From: Alentia gelatinosa
Taxonomy: Eukaryota > Annelida > Polychaeta > Phyllodocida > Polynoidae
NCBI GenBank assembly: GCA_950022655.1
Contig: OX465584.1
Coordinates: 2,551,694-2,615,693 of the forward strand
Length of the DNA: 64,000 nt
Direction: 5' to 3'
Of this stretch, positions 38,134 to 50,165 are shown piece after piece (position 1 is the first letter of the stretch; each line of letters opens with the position of its first letter). Under the pieces are notes generated by a model, which was given only the letters and a program-made list of their open reading frames with translations, had not been told where the DNA came from and ran no database searches. Both the position numbers and the translations under genes were made by a program.

Positions 38134-38344
38134 CACTAGAACGGGCAAGTAATAAACGGAACTACATTAAAAAAAGTAGTGCGGCAGGTGGTGTTCCTGC
38201 GCGGGCTTATGGCGGCTGTATTTGTGCTGGGTGGAGGTGTGAAGGGGTCCGACATCTGTCTGCCTGCAGGGTCGCCAACAAAGGCGGCATGCGCTCCTTT
38301 AGGTATCCGTGAGGATCAGAATGCAGGGAACGGGTCTCCCCGAG

Positions 38345-38575
38345 TTTCTAGACCTTTTGACATTCCAAGGGTCATTCTTGAGATCAATGTAAAAGCAAGA
38401 AGAAATAGTTTTGGGCTGGTGAGTGGGGTTAAAAATGAAAACATGATACTGAGAAATAATTCCCCAGCTGAAGCCAAGATATCACTTACAATATTTCCAA
38501 AATGCAGGAGCTTGCGTGGCCTTCGCGCCCTGGGTCCCCACCTGGGTATCTGTCCCTGAACCCTCTGCGGATTTC
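38345..38575 (+). repeat. Dispersed repeat R1, partial copy
   Basis: Shares ttgagatcaat and atgcaggagctt with other R1 copies (gtcattcttgagatc here; ccattcgtgagatcaatatc at 55.2 kb). Confidence 0.55.
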
Positions 38576-39384
38576 ACACCCAGTTTCTTTATCCGGAACT
38601 TGGTTCTTTGTTATCATGTACCCTCAAATATTGGTGATATTTTTGTCTTTTACCTCCAAAACGACAGGGGAAGTCTTGTCCACCCTCATAGGGTACTTCC
38701 AACTTGTATGTTTCTTAGGTTTGTCATGATCTGATTGGTCTAGATTTCATCATGTGATACCCGCGATGGCGACCTCAAGGTCACCACACTCCTAGCAGTA
38801 ACACGGAGATGGCAGTTTACCGACAAATGACGGCATTCCGACATTTCTTATACATCAACCACACTCAGTGTTGGAATATGAATCGAGTCTTAGTCATTTT
38901 CTTCTAAGATAATATTATGAATGATTCTTATTCCGATGTTTTTCCTCAGTCCCGACTTTCAACCCTGGTAGTAAGTTAGGAGGGTTCGACCACATGTACA
39001 TGATAATAGTAATGGTCGATGAACCCTTTACGGAGAGGAGATGCCTCCAGGCACCACCATGCCTGGAGGCATCACTGCGCTGAGGAGGGAAGATGCCTGG
39101 TGAAGCAATATTCACTAGATCTTCGGAGAATGTAGATACAACATAATATTTAGTATTGCTATTGAAGAAAGGTCAACTACATGTATATAGGATTACCTAT
39201 CATATCGCGTGATTACACACTCAAATAATAAGTTTGGGCGACTATCTGCCCATCACCTAGTGGGATGCACTGCCACCAACACCCGTCCTTACAGGGTTAG
39301 CTCGGCAACAGACACCCGTCCTCTAAGGGTTACAGGAGGAGTTAGCCGAAGTAACGGGCGAGCACTGGGGGACTGGGGGCGAGC

Positions 39385-40316
39385 AGTGGGAGACTGAGGG
39401 CGAGCAGTGGGGGGAGGAAGGTAAAGTAGTAGAGGAGGGAGGTGAAGTAGTATAAGAGTAAGAGGAGAGGGGGGGTGAAGTAGTATAAGAGAAACAGGAG
39501 AGGAGGGGGGTGAAGTAGGAGAGGAGAAACAGGAGAGAGAGGGAGGTTTAATAGTAGAGGAGAGAGAGGGAGGTGAAGTAGGAGAGGAGGGACAGGAGAG
39601 AGAGGGAGGTGAAGTAGTAGAGGAGAAACAGGAGAGAGGGGGAGGTGAAGTAGTAGAGGAGACACAGGAGAGGAGGGAGGTGAAGTAGTATAAGAGTAAG
39701 AGGAGAGGGGGGGTGAAGTAGGAGAGGAGAAACAGGAGAGAGAGGGGGGGGGTGAAGTAGTAGAGGAGAAACAGGAGAGAGAGGGAGGTGAAGTAGTAGA
39801 GGAGAAACAGGAGAGGAGGGAGGTGAAATAGTAGAGGAGAAACAGGACAGAGAGGGAGGGTGAAGTAGTAGAGGAGAAACAGGAGAGAGAGGGGGGGGTG
39901 AAGTAGTAGAGGAGAAACAGGAGAGAGAGGGGGTGAAGTAGTAGAGGAGAAACAGGAGAGAGAGGGAGGTGAAGTAGTGGAGGAGAAACAGGAGAGGAGG
40001 GAGGTGAAATAGTAGAGGAGAAACAGGACAGAGAGGGAGGTTTAATAGTAGAGGAGAGAGAGGGAGGTGAAGTAGGAGAGGAGGGACAGGAGAGAGAGGG
40101 GGTGAAGTAGTAGAGGAGAGAGAGGAGAGAGAGAGGGGTGAAGTAGTAGAGGAGAGAGAGGGAGGTGAAGTAGTAGAGGAGAAACAGGAGAGAGAGGGAG
40201 GTTTAATAGAGGAGAGAGAGGGAGGTGAAGTAGGAGAGAGAGGGGGGTGAAGTAGGAGAGAGAGGGGGGTGAAGTAGTAGAGGAGGGAAGTGAAGTAGGA
40301 GAGGAGGGACAGGAGA
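39385..40316 (+). repeat. Polypurine minisatellite, about 37 bp unit
   Basis: About 930 bp with very few pyrimidines on the plus strand. Unit is close to gaggtgaagtagtagaggag then aaacaggagagagaggg. Ends at a C homopolymer (40,317). Polypurine tracts like this can form triplex (H-) DNA. Confidence 0.95.
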
Positions 40317-41965
40317 GCCCCCCCCCCCCCCCCTGGCCTCCCACCACGTGGGAGCGGGGGGCGGGGTCCGGCCGCGGCGCGTCAAGTAGCGTGGGAACGT
40401 GGATAAGGCGGAGAAGGCGGCTCGCCTCTCATGGGGCCCTCACGGCTCACACAGCTGCCTCCTTCACGGCTCTTACAGACAACCGACTCATCGTGATCTT
40501 AAAGGCATATCCCACAATGTGGAGTGGAAATTAAAACCCGCGTCATTCACCTGAACCTTGAATATGATGATCTCACAGGGTTATGGGACACACATCTTAC
40601 GTAAAAATTGGGGGTCACTGTCCTAGTTATTGATCTAGTGATTAACGTTATATTATAATGGAATGCACAAAGTAGAACCCACGCCATTTCCTCCAATCTC
40701 TCACAGAATGTCGTAAATATATAATACAACACATTTAAGTTTATAAACTAAAGGCCACCGTCCTTATTTTTGTTTCCCACGTCCCCACGGAAATCCTCGT
40801 TATTTTCAGCTTAAAAAAGGAAATTTTCTTGTATAAAATAAAGATATAGACTGAACCTCGTCCACAACAAGAAAACAGGCCTTCATTCCATGGCCAACAA
40901 CGATGTGTTTTCCATGTTTTGTCAGGCTCTCTGAGGCTGTGAAAAATATCTACACTGTTTTTTTCCTGATCCCAACTGACGTGTCTGTCTTCCCGGTCCC
41001 CTAGTTCAGAGTGCTGGTACCTTTTACTTACCTCCACTCTCTCCGTTACTTCCATTGTTTCCCCTCGTTATTTGATATTATATATGAGGAACCAGTAGAT
41101 CTTTGGAAATGCTTCATTTATATTATTTATTTCCCCTTGAGGGGTGCATTTCTAAGAACTGGTTCCTTCACAGTACATGTTCTAGTTTATTACCAGAGCT
41201 ATGTTCGTGTATTTTCTTTCTATGGTATTTGGATGTCCATGTATACAGTTTTGTATGACAGCTTGGAACACGCTATGTCTAGTTTTATAGATTCTGAGAC
41301 TTTCCGCCCCTGTTTATACAGTTTTCTATGAGACTTTCCGTCCCTGTTTATAGTTTTCTGAGACTTTCCGTCCCTGTTAATAGTTTTCTGAGACTTTCCG
41401 CCCCTGTTTATACAGTTTTCTATGAGACTTTCCGCCCCTGTTTATACAGTTTTCTATGAGACTTTCCGCCCCTGTTTATACAGTTTTCTATAGACGTGTG
41501 AGTCTTTAAGCGGGGTCGTGTTGGTGGCGGCGCGGATCGTCTTCCTCCAGCACCTGACGCCTGCCCTCTGCGCCCGCAGTGTGGGAAAGTCGGCACAGCC
41601 CCCCCCCCCCCACCTCACCGCCCCCCCCTCACCGCCCCCCCCCCCTCACCGCCCCGCTCCACACCCGCCGCGGGCGTTCGCGAACTCTCCTCCGAGGACC
41701 TTTGGATTGTGAAGTTCTTGGTCAGAGACTCAGCAGTGCCCGATGTCATCCCGCACTCCTAGAGACGATGTTCACTCCAGTTCTCTAGGGTGTATTTTTT
41801 ATTGTGAAGAATGTGGTATAGGAAATTATCCTTGAGTGAGATTGGGAAGTTTACAACTTAGAGAGAAGACACTTCGTGCTCATGTTACTGTCTGCGATGG
41901 AAAGACAGTAATCGGGATGAAGGCACGTCGCCCGTGCTTTATTGCTGGTGATACTGGGCTGCTGG
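40317..41965. other. Unique sequence with small repeats
   Basis: An R1 fragment lies at 40,855-41,005. A 34-bp array (gagactttccgcccctgttt) of about six copies spans 41,290-41,495. The segment 41,512-41,580 ends in an acceptor-like ctgcgcccgcag, but the sequence after it is C-rich and not protein-like. Confidence 0.35.
41290..41495 (+). repeat. Short minisatellite, about 34 bp unit
   Basis: Unit is gagactttccgcccctgttt then atacagttttctat; about six copies, two of them shortened. Confidence 0.85.
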
Positions 41966-41969
41966 CTGT

Positions 41970-43600
41970 CTGCGGACTGACTCAGTGACTGGTCGACCCA
42001 CACTGAGATGCCGCTCTACCTCCTTACTTGGTGTTACTGGGCTGCTGGCTGTCTGCGGACTGACTCAGTGACTGGTCGACCCACACTGAGATGCCGCTCT
42101 ACCCTTACTTGGTGATACTGGGCTGCCGGCTGTCTGCGGACTGACTCAGTGACTGGTCGACCCACACTGAGATGCCGCTCTACCCTTACTTGGTGATACT
42201 GGGCTGCCGGCTGTCTGCGGACTGACTCAGTGACTGGTCGACCCACACTGAGATGCCGCTCTACCCTTACTTGGTGATACTGGGCTGCCGGCTGTCTGCG
42301 GACTGACTCAGTGACTGGTCGACCCACACTGAGATGCCGCTCTACCCTTACTTGGTGATACTGGGCTGCTGGCTGTCTGCGGACTGACTCAGTGACTGGT
42401 CGACCCACACTGAGATGCCGCTCTACCTCCTTACTTGGTGATACTGGGCTGCTGGCTGTCTGCGGACTGACTCAGTGACTGGTCGACCCACACTGAGATG
42501 CCGCTCTACCTCCTTACTTGGTGATACTGGGCTGCCGGCTGTCTGCGGACTGACTCAGTGACTGGTCGACCCACACTGAGATGCCGCTCTACCTCCTTAC
42601 TTGGTGATACTGGGCTGCTGGCTGTCTGCGGACTGACTCAGTGACTGGTCGACCCACACTGAGATGCCGCTCTACCCTTACTTGGTGATACTGGGCTGCC
42701 GGCTGTCTGCGGACTGACTCAGTGACTGGTCGACCCACACTGAGATGCCGCTCTACCCTTACTTGGTGATACTGGGCTGCTGGCTGTCTGCGGACTGACT
42801 CAGTGACTGGTGGACCCACACTGAGATGCCGCTCTACCCTTACTTGGTGATACTGGGCTGCTGGCTGTCTGCGGACTGACTCAGTGACTGGTCGACCCAC
42901 ACTGAGATGCCGCTCTACCCTTACTTGGTGATACTGGGCTGCTGGCTGTCTGCGGACTGACTCAGTGACTGGTCGACCCACACTGAGATGCCGCTCTACC
43001 CTTACTTGGTGATACTGGGCTGCTGGCTGTCTGCGGACTGACTCAGTGACTGGTCGACCCACACTGAGATGCCGCTCTACCCTTACTTGGTGATACTGGG
43101 CTGCCGGCTGTCTGCGGACTGACTCAGTGACTGGTCGACCCACACTGAGATGCCGCTCTACCTCCTTACTTGGTGTTACTGGGCTGCTGGCTGTCTGCGG
43201 ACTGACTCAGTGACTGGTCGACCCACACTGAGATGCCGCTCTACCCTTACTTGGTGATACTGGGCTGCCAGCTGTCTGCGGACTGACTCAGTGACTGGTC
43301 GACCCACACTGAGATGCCGCTCTACCCTTACTTGGTGATACTGGCTGCTGGCTGTCTGCGGACTGACTCAGTGACTGGTCGACCCACACTGAGATGCCGC
43401 TCTACCCTTACTTGGTGATACTGGCTGCTGGCTGTCTGCGGACTGACTCAGTGACTGGTCGACCCACACTGAGATGCCGCTCTACCCTTACTTGGTGATA
43501 CTGGGCTGCCGGCTGTCTGCGGACTGACTCAGTGACTGGTCGACCCACACTGAGATGCCGCTCTACCCTTACTTGGTGATACTGGGCTGCTGGCTGCCGG
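41970..43600 (-). repeat. Minisatellite, 81/83 bp unit, about 20 copies
   Basis: Unit contains ctgtctgcggactgactcag, tgactggtcgacccacactg and agatgccgctctaccc. The 81-bp form is a multiple of three, so minus-strand frames of 124-184 residues are artefacts. On the minus strand each unit carries the donor-like word CAAGTAAGG. Confidence 0.95.
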
Positions 43601-44119
43601 AACGGAGCAACGCGCCAAATCAGCAGCACAGTCCAACACACTTTATTCAGTTGTGTAGTATTTTAGCGGTTTGAGGACGTCGTAATGTAAGGAAGCGGGC
43701 CCCCTATGACCATTAACAAGAGTGACTTGAGTAAGAGTAGTGAGTAAGAGGGATCACTTTACCCCTTACAGCGAACGTCTTACAGAGTTACGGAAACACC
43801 CTGCTCCGTGTTCCCGGAAGTGAGAAGTGTGCGAACGGACTGCTGTTAGTATGACGGGGGGGGGGGGGGGGGGATACCTTCTGCCGCCCCCCCCCCGACC
43901 CTCACCCCGTAGACTCCCCGAGGGCGTAAAACGGAAACGTAGTACTCACAGAATCCCGGAGAACAGCGCCGGAGATTCTGCACTCCGAGTGTCGACACGA
44001 CCGTCAGTTAGGTTTTACTGTCAACGTTGGTTTCTCTCACATCTCATCAAGGATTACAGTCAAGACGTGGTGGGCGTGGCACGCTAGGGGTGTACTGTGG
44101 TGACTGGCCGGGTCACGGG
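43601..44119. other. No gene recognised
   Basis: Unique GC-rich sequence with G and C homopolymers near 43,855 and 43,887. Confidence 0.5.
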
Positions 44120-46545
44120 AGGGGGGGGGGGTGTAGATCTGTATAGTGGTGGGGGGGGGGGGGCTGTGTAGATCTGTATAGTGGTGGGGGGGGGGGGTGT
44201 GTAGATCTGTATAGTGGGGGGGGGGGTGTAGATCTGTATAGTGGTGGGGGGGGGGGCTGTGTAGATCTGTATAGTGGTGGGGGGGCTGTGTAGATCTGTA
44301 TAGTGGTGGGGGGGGGCTGTGTAGATCTGTATAGTGGGGGGGGGGGGGGTGTAGATCTGTATAGTGGTGGTGGGGGGGGGGGCTGTGTAGATCTGTATAG
44401 TGGTGGGGGGGGCTGTGTAGATCTGTATGGTGGTGGGGGGGTGTAGATCTGTATAGTGGTGGGGGGGGGGGCTGTGTAGATCTGTATAGTGGTGGGGGGG
44501 ACTGTATAGATCTGTATAGTGGTGGTGGGGGGGGTGTAGATCTGTATAGTGGTGGGGGGCTGTGTAGATCTGTATAGTGGTGGGGGGGGGAGGCTGTGTA
44601 GATCTGTATAGTAGGGGGGGGGCTGTGTAGATCTGTATAGTGGTGGGGGGGGGGCTGTATAGATCTGTATAGTGGTGGTGGGGGGGGGGGCTGTGTAGAT
44701 CTGTATAGTGGTGGGGGGGACTGTATAGATCTGTATAGTGGTGGTGGGGGGGGGCTGTGTAGATCTGTATAGTGGTGGGGGGGCTGTATAGATCTGTATA
44801 GTGGTGGGGGGGGGAGGCTGTGTAGATCTGTATAGTGGTGGGGGGTGGGTGTAGATCTGTATAGTAGGGGGGGGGGGCTGTGTAGATCTGTATAGTGGTG
44901 GGGGGGTGTAGATCTGTATAGTGGTGGGGGGGTGTAGATCTGTATAGTGGTGGGGGGGGGGGTGTAGATCTGTATAGTGGTGGTGGGGGGGGGGGCTGTG
45001 TAGATCTGTATAGTGGTGGGGGGGGGGCTGTGTAGATCTGTATAGTGGTGGGGGGGACTGTATAGATCTGTATAGTGGTGGTGGTGGGGGGGTGTAGATC
45101 TGGATAGTGGTGGGGGGGTGTAGATCTGTATAGTGGTGGTGGTGGGGGGGTGTAGATCTGTATAGTGGTGGGGGGGGGTGTAGATCTGTATAGTGGTGGG
45201 GGGGCTGTGTAGATCTGTATAGTGGTGGGGGGGGGGGGCTGTGTAGATCTGTATAGTGGTGGGGGGGGGGCTGTGTAGATCTGTATAGTGGTGGGGGGGA
45301 CTGTATAGATCTGTATAGTGGTGGTGGGGGGGGGGGTGTAGATCTGTATAGTGGGAGGGGGGCTGTGTAGATCTGTATAGTGGTGGGGGGGGGCTGTGTA
45401 GTTCTGTATAGTGGTGGGGGGGGGGCTGTGTAGATCTGTATAGTGGTGGGGGGGGGCTGTGTAGATCTGTATAGTGGTGGGGGGGGGCTGTGTAGATCTG
45501 TATAGTGGTGGGGGGGGACTGTATAGATCTGTATAGTGGTGGTGGGGGGGGGGTGTAGATCTGTATAGTGGTGGGGGGGCTGTGTAGATCTGTATAGTGG
45601 TGGGGGGGGGAGGCTGTGTAGATCTGTATAGTGGGGGGGGGGTGTAGATCTGTATAGTGGTGGTGGGGGGGGGCTGTGTAGATCTGTATAGTGGTGGGGG
45701 GGGGGAGGCTGTGTAGATCTGTATAGTGGTGGGGGGGGGTGTAGATCTGTATAGTGGTGGTGGGGGGGGGTGTAGATCTGTATAGTGGTGGGGGGGGGGT
45801 GTGTAGATCTGTATAGTGGTGGGGGGGCTGTGTAGATCTGTATAGTGGTGGGGGGGGGCTGTGTAGATCTGTATAGTGGGGGGGGGTGTAGATCTGTATA
45901 GTGGTGGTGGGGGGGGGGCTGTGTAGATCTGTATAGTGGTGGGGGGGGGAGGCTGTGTAGATCTGTATAGTGGTGGGGGGGGGGGTGTGTAGATCTGTAT
46001 AGTGGTGGGGGGGGGTGTAGATCTGTATAGTGGTGGTGGGGGGGGGGGGGGCTGTGTAGATCTGTATAGTGGTGGGGGGGGGGCTGTGTAGATCTGTATA
46101 GTGGTGGGGGGGACTGTATAGATCTGTATAGTGGTGGTGGGGGGGGGGGGGCTGTGTAGATCTGTATAGTGGTGGGGGGGGGGGCTGTGTAGATCTGTAT
46201 AGTGGTGGGGGGGTGTAGATCTGTATAGTGGTGGGGGGGGGGCTGTGTAGATCTGTATAGTAGGGGGGGGGCTGTATAGATCTGTATAGTGGTGGGGGGG
46301 GTGTAGATCTGTATAGTGGTGGGGGGGGGTATAGATCTGTATAGTAGGGGGGGGGGCTGTGTAGATCTGTATAGTGGTGGGGGGGCTGTATAGATCTGTA
46401 TAGTGGTGGGGGGGGGGGCTGTATAGATCTGTATAGTGGTGGGGGGGGGGGGGCTGTGTAGATCTGTATAGTGGTGGGGGGGGTATAGATCTGTATAGTA
46501 GGGGGGGGCTGTATAGATCTGTATAGTGGTGGTGGTGGTAGAGGG
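44120..46545 (+). repeat. G-tract minisatellite, 2.4 kb, about 70-75 units
   Basis: Unit is tgtgtagatctgtatagtgg followed by a run of 5 to 14 G. Unit length varies with the G run. The minus strand has no stop in any frame, which makes an 836-residue Pro-rich frame (HYTDLYSPPP type) that is not a gene. Very strong G skew on the plus strand, with dense G-quadruplex potential. Confidence 0.96.
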
Positions 46546-46664
46546 GCGGGGGGGCGGCGTGTAAATAGTGCCGCCCGGTCACACGGCCGTCCACATTCTC
46601 GTGGGAAACTTGGTCAGGTCGTCCTCACGGCGGCCCGGCCCTCTCTCTGTCAGCTCTCACTGTC

Positions 46665-46772
46665 CCCACACACCTCACACACCTCACACACCTCACACAC
46701 CACACACACCTCACACACCTCACACACCACACACACCTCACACACCACACACACCACACACACCTCACCGCC
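46665..46772 (+). repeat. CA/CCTCACACA microsatellite-like array
   Basis: Repeats of cacacacctcacacac, 8-9 bp period. Confidence 0.85.
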
Positions 46773-46834
46773 CGGCCCGGCCGTAACGTGTATACCATGG
46801 AAGTACTGTCATGTCCAGTTTATGATATAAGTCC

Positions 46835-47000
46835 AGCCTCAGTCACACCAATCTAACAGCCACATGCCGTGGCCGCGACTGACCCGTTTTATTTGTAGTC
46901 ATGGTCTCTCTGAAACAACAAATTCCACATGAAAGATATTTCCACTTTTATTCCTACGTCCCTGTTGAGAGAAGTTTTCCCTTTCAAACTCTTCCCGCCA
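46835..47000 (+). repeat. Dispersed repeat R1, 5' part
   Basis: tctctgaaacaacaaattcc acatgaaa and a following tttccactttt match other R1 copies. Confidence 0.5.
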
Positions 47001-47254
47001 GTCATGTACAGGGAGGTTATTTTGCTGTGACCTAACTGCCTGCACCTCCCGTTCTCACCATGCTAGTTATAATCACCACCAAAATGTACAATTCTCATTA
47101 ATGAAACTTCCATATATCCTCCTATCTAATGATAAAACCGTTGACAAATGTCTTCTTCACTAAATCTAACGTGGTACTGGTGTCACTCGATAGATTCCAT
47201 CTGTATGAATTAACAGTTCATGGTGAATTCGGGAAAATAAGGTTTGACGACTTC

Positions 47255-47398
47255 TCGGTGCGGTGCGGTGCGGTGCGGTGTGGTGCGGTGCGGTGCGGTG
47301 CGGTGCGGTGCGGTGCGGTGCGGTGCAGTGCAGTGCGGTGCGGTGCAGTGCGGTGCGCTGCGCTGCGCTGCGCTGCGGTGCGCTGCGCTGCGGTGCGG
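47255..47398 (+). repeat. (GGTGC)n pentanucleotide array grading into GCTGC
   Basis: About 29 pentamers. GGTGC units pass to GCAGT and then GCTGC units along the array. Short Cys/Ala/Val-rich and His/Arg-rich frames are artefacts. Confidence 0.93.
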
Positions 47399-47399
47399 A

Positions 47400-48184
47400 C
47401 CCCGGTCTCCCACGCTCGGCGCCGGTCGGTCGCTGCCGTACCCTGCAGGAAAACCCCGACATCGGTCTCAGTCACCAGAGGAGAAACAGGCAGCGCTTTA
47501 CAAGAAGAAAATAACATAGGATTCTATGTAGAAATAAATAAAGTTATTGAAAATTAGATTTAGATATAATTCAAAATGTCTTAAATAAAATAATTACCAT
47601 AAAGTGAGCAATATGCACAGGGATTTGTCCTATTTGTTTGGTAATAAATAGCATAGCATCGAGTTGATCTCATATTGATTGGCGTTTATTCGGAACCGAC
47701 GTTTTGTCCATTATATGACTTAATCAAGGTTCATTTATCATATTTGAAAGCATCACATCATTCAATCATTTCTCAAAGTTGACATATCGTAATTGAATTA
47801 TGTGTATGTGTATACATGTATATATTATATTGCATATTATATGATATCGAGACAATACCGACATCTGAATTATTTCACTGATTACTGCTTTCCTCAAAGG
47901 ATATTCGTTTTAACATATAGAATGAGAAGTAATGAAGAAAGCAACATTTTAGATTTTAAACAAATTAAGAAAAAAAACAAAAAAAACAACCCAGGTGACT
48001 GCTGGATTGACGTGAGACTAAATGAACGGTGAAAATTAAACACGGAGTGGCTCCCCCTGGTGGGCCGTGCCCGCGGGGAGCAGCGCCCCTGGCGGAGGTG
48101 CGGGACGTACGGGCGTGAGAACCCGAGTCACCGAAAACAGACGGAGATAAATACAGCGAGCTTTTAGCGGGCGACCGGGGCTCC
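47400..48184. other. No gene recognised
   Basis: AT-rich unique sequence, then a GC-rich patch near 48,045-48,110 that includes a CTCF-like word with one base missing. Confidence 0.45.
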
Positions 48185-48715
48185 GTGTGGGCCGTAATGA
48201 CTGCCCTCACCACTGAGAGACTGGACAACTGGGCCCAGGCCGTAATGACTGCCCTCACCACTGAGAGACTGGACAACTGGGCCCGGGCCGTAATGACCGC
48301 CCTCACCCCAACACCAGCCCTGTGTGTCACTGAGAGACTGGACAACTGGGCCCAGGCCGTAATGACTGCCCTCACCACTGAGAGACTGGACAACTGGGCC
48401 CAGGCCGTAATGACCGCCCTCACCACTGAGAGACTGGACAACTGGGCCCGGGCCGTAATCACCGCCCTCACCACTGAGAGACTGGACAACTCGGCCCTGG
48501 CCGTAATGACCGCCCTCACCACTGAGAGACTGGACAACTCGGCCCGGGGCCGTAATGACCGCCCTCACCCCAACACCAGCCCTGTGTGTCACTGAGAGAC
48601 TGGACAACTCGGCCCGGGGCCGTAATGACCGCCCTCACCCCAACACCAGCCCTGTGTGTCACTGAGAGACTGGACAACTCGGCCCGGGCCGTAATGACCG
48701 CCCTCACCCCAACAT
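48185..48715 (+). repeat. Minisatellite, 48/69 bp unit, about ten copies
   Basis: Short unit: gccgtaatgactgccctcac then cactgagagactggacaact. The long form adds 21 bp (ccaacaccagccctgtgtgt c). Both are multiples of three, but later copies carry a 1-bp insertion that breaks the frame. Confidence 0.93.
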
Positions 48716-49160
48716 CTCCGCGGACTAGACGCGTAGTGATGTCCGAGCGAATGTGAGGATATTACGTAGAGTCTTGTCCCGGGAAGATTACGACCGCTTT
48801 GATATGAAAACCAGTTCATCTTGTATTTATTATTCAGCATTGACAATTAAACTTATCAAAGAAAAACAAAAAAAATGAACGATCTTCACAACCCCAGCCA
48901 CTACGATGTGTTTCCCATATTTTCTCAAGTCTCTGAGGCAGATAATTCCACATGAACAATATTTCCCTTTATCTTTTTTATGACCCCATCTGACATGGCT
49001 GTTGACTCGTGGCGGTTTCAGAATGATGTCTCAGTCCGTTCAGATCAGGGCTAAATCAGCCCCTGAGGAGGGCCCGAGCGGTGATCGGCACCAAAATCCG
49101 CCAAGTGGAAGCGTGCGTTGAAATGCTCCGGAGTAATCCCCGCTGGCGTCCACCAGGTGT
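48716..49160. other. Unique sequence with an R1 fragment
   Basis: R1 part at 48,880-49,010 (tctctgaggcagataattcc). Nothing else supported. Confidence 0.5.
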
Positions 49161-49164
49161 CTCC

Positions 49165-49812
49165 GTCACACGGTCTGAGGGAGGACCCGTCACGCGGTCT
49201 GAGGGAAGACCCGTCACGCGGTCTGAGGTAGGACCCGTCACGCGGTATGAGGGAGGACCCGTCACGCGGTCTGAGGGAGGACCCGTCGCGCGGTCTGAGG
49301 GAGGACCCGTCACGCGGTCTGAGGGAGGACCCGTCGCGCGGTCTGAGGGAGGACCCGTCGCGCGGTCTGAGGGAGGACCCGTCGCGCGGTCTGAGGGAGG
49401 ACCCGTCGCGCGGTCTGAGGGAGGACCCGTCGCGCGGTCTGAGGGAGGACCCGTCGCGCGGTCTGAGGGAGGACCCGTCGCGCGGTCTGAGGGAGGACCC
49501 GTCGCGCGGTCTGAGGGAGGACCCGTCGCGCGGTCTGAGGGAGGACCCGTCGCGCGGTCTGAGGGAGGACCCGTCGCGCGGTCTGAGGGAGGACCCGTCG
49601 CGCGGTCTGAGGGAGGACCCGTCGCGCGGTCTGAGGGAGGACCCGTCGCGCGGTCTGAGGGAGGACCCGTCGCGCGGTCTGACGGAGGACCCGTCGCGCG
49701 GTCTGACGGAGGACCCGTCGCGCGGTCTGACGGAGGACCCGTCGCGCGGTCTGACGGAGGACCCGTCGCGCGGTCTGACGGAGGACCCGTCGCGCGGTCT
49801 GACGGAGGACGG
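49165..49812 (+). repeat. CpG-rich minisatellite, 24 bp unit, about 27 copies
   Basis: Unit is ggtctgagggaggacccgtc gcgc. The first copies have cacgcg in place of cgcgcg and the last six have gacggagg in place of gagggagg, so variants are sorted by position. A multiple-of-three unit gives long frames on both strands (276, 267, 276 and 238 residues); none is a gene. Confidence 0.96.
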
Positions 49813-50127
49813 CTGTTCAGCCTCAGTGGAGATGTTAAAGGTGGATATTTTACCCGCAACTCGCCCGGCGCCGCTGATCAACTCACCACATCTTGCACCA
49901 TGTCAATCTAAACAAACAAAAAGTGAAACAGGAACAGAGCTTTATTTGGAACAAGTTAAATAAATGAGAAGTTGGAATTGAGGAGCGGCGTAGCAGAAAT
50001 GGCGCGTTGGGTTTTTCACATGGCCGGACGGGGCGGCGGGGGACGGGCGGGGGACGGGCGGGGGACGGGGGACGGGTTCCCAGCGCCGGGCCGTGAGAAC
50101 TCTACCCACTTAACACCCCCCCCCCCC

Positions 50128-50165
<38 letters not shown>

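Larger units (their letters stand above)
37061..39384. other. Repeat-rich region, no gene recognised
   Basis: Holds a possible Tigger-like element (37,402-37,856), a CTCF-type site (38,120-38,133) and an R1 copy (38,345-38,575). An open frame starting MAAVFVLGGG near 38,209 runs into R1 and is probably not a gene. Confidence 0.4.

Noticed and set aside
38179..38559. 126-residue plus-strand frame starting MAAVFVLGGG
   Set aside because: Most of it lies in a copy of dispersed repeat R1, and no splice or family evidence supports it.
41512..41700. Acceptor-like ctgcgcccgcag followed by an open frame
   Set aside because: The downstream sequence is C-homopolymer rich and encodes only Pro/His runs.
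44084..46594. 836-residue minus-strand open frame, Pro/Tyr-rich
   Set aside because: It follows the G-tract array exactly, all three minus frames lack stops, and residue patterns cycle with the DNA unit. It is a repeat artefact.
48185..48595. Helix-like 16-residue repeat (AVMTALTTERLDNWAQ)
   Set aside because: It looks protein-like, but copies vary at replacement sites and a 1-bp insertion in later units breaks the frame without any sign of constraint.
49051..49963. Four overlapping open frames of 238-276 residues on both strands
   Set aside because: The 24-bp unit is a multiple of three with no stop in several frames. Frames on both strands cannot all be genes, and none has family features.
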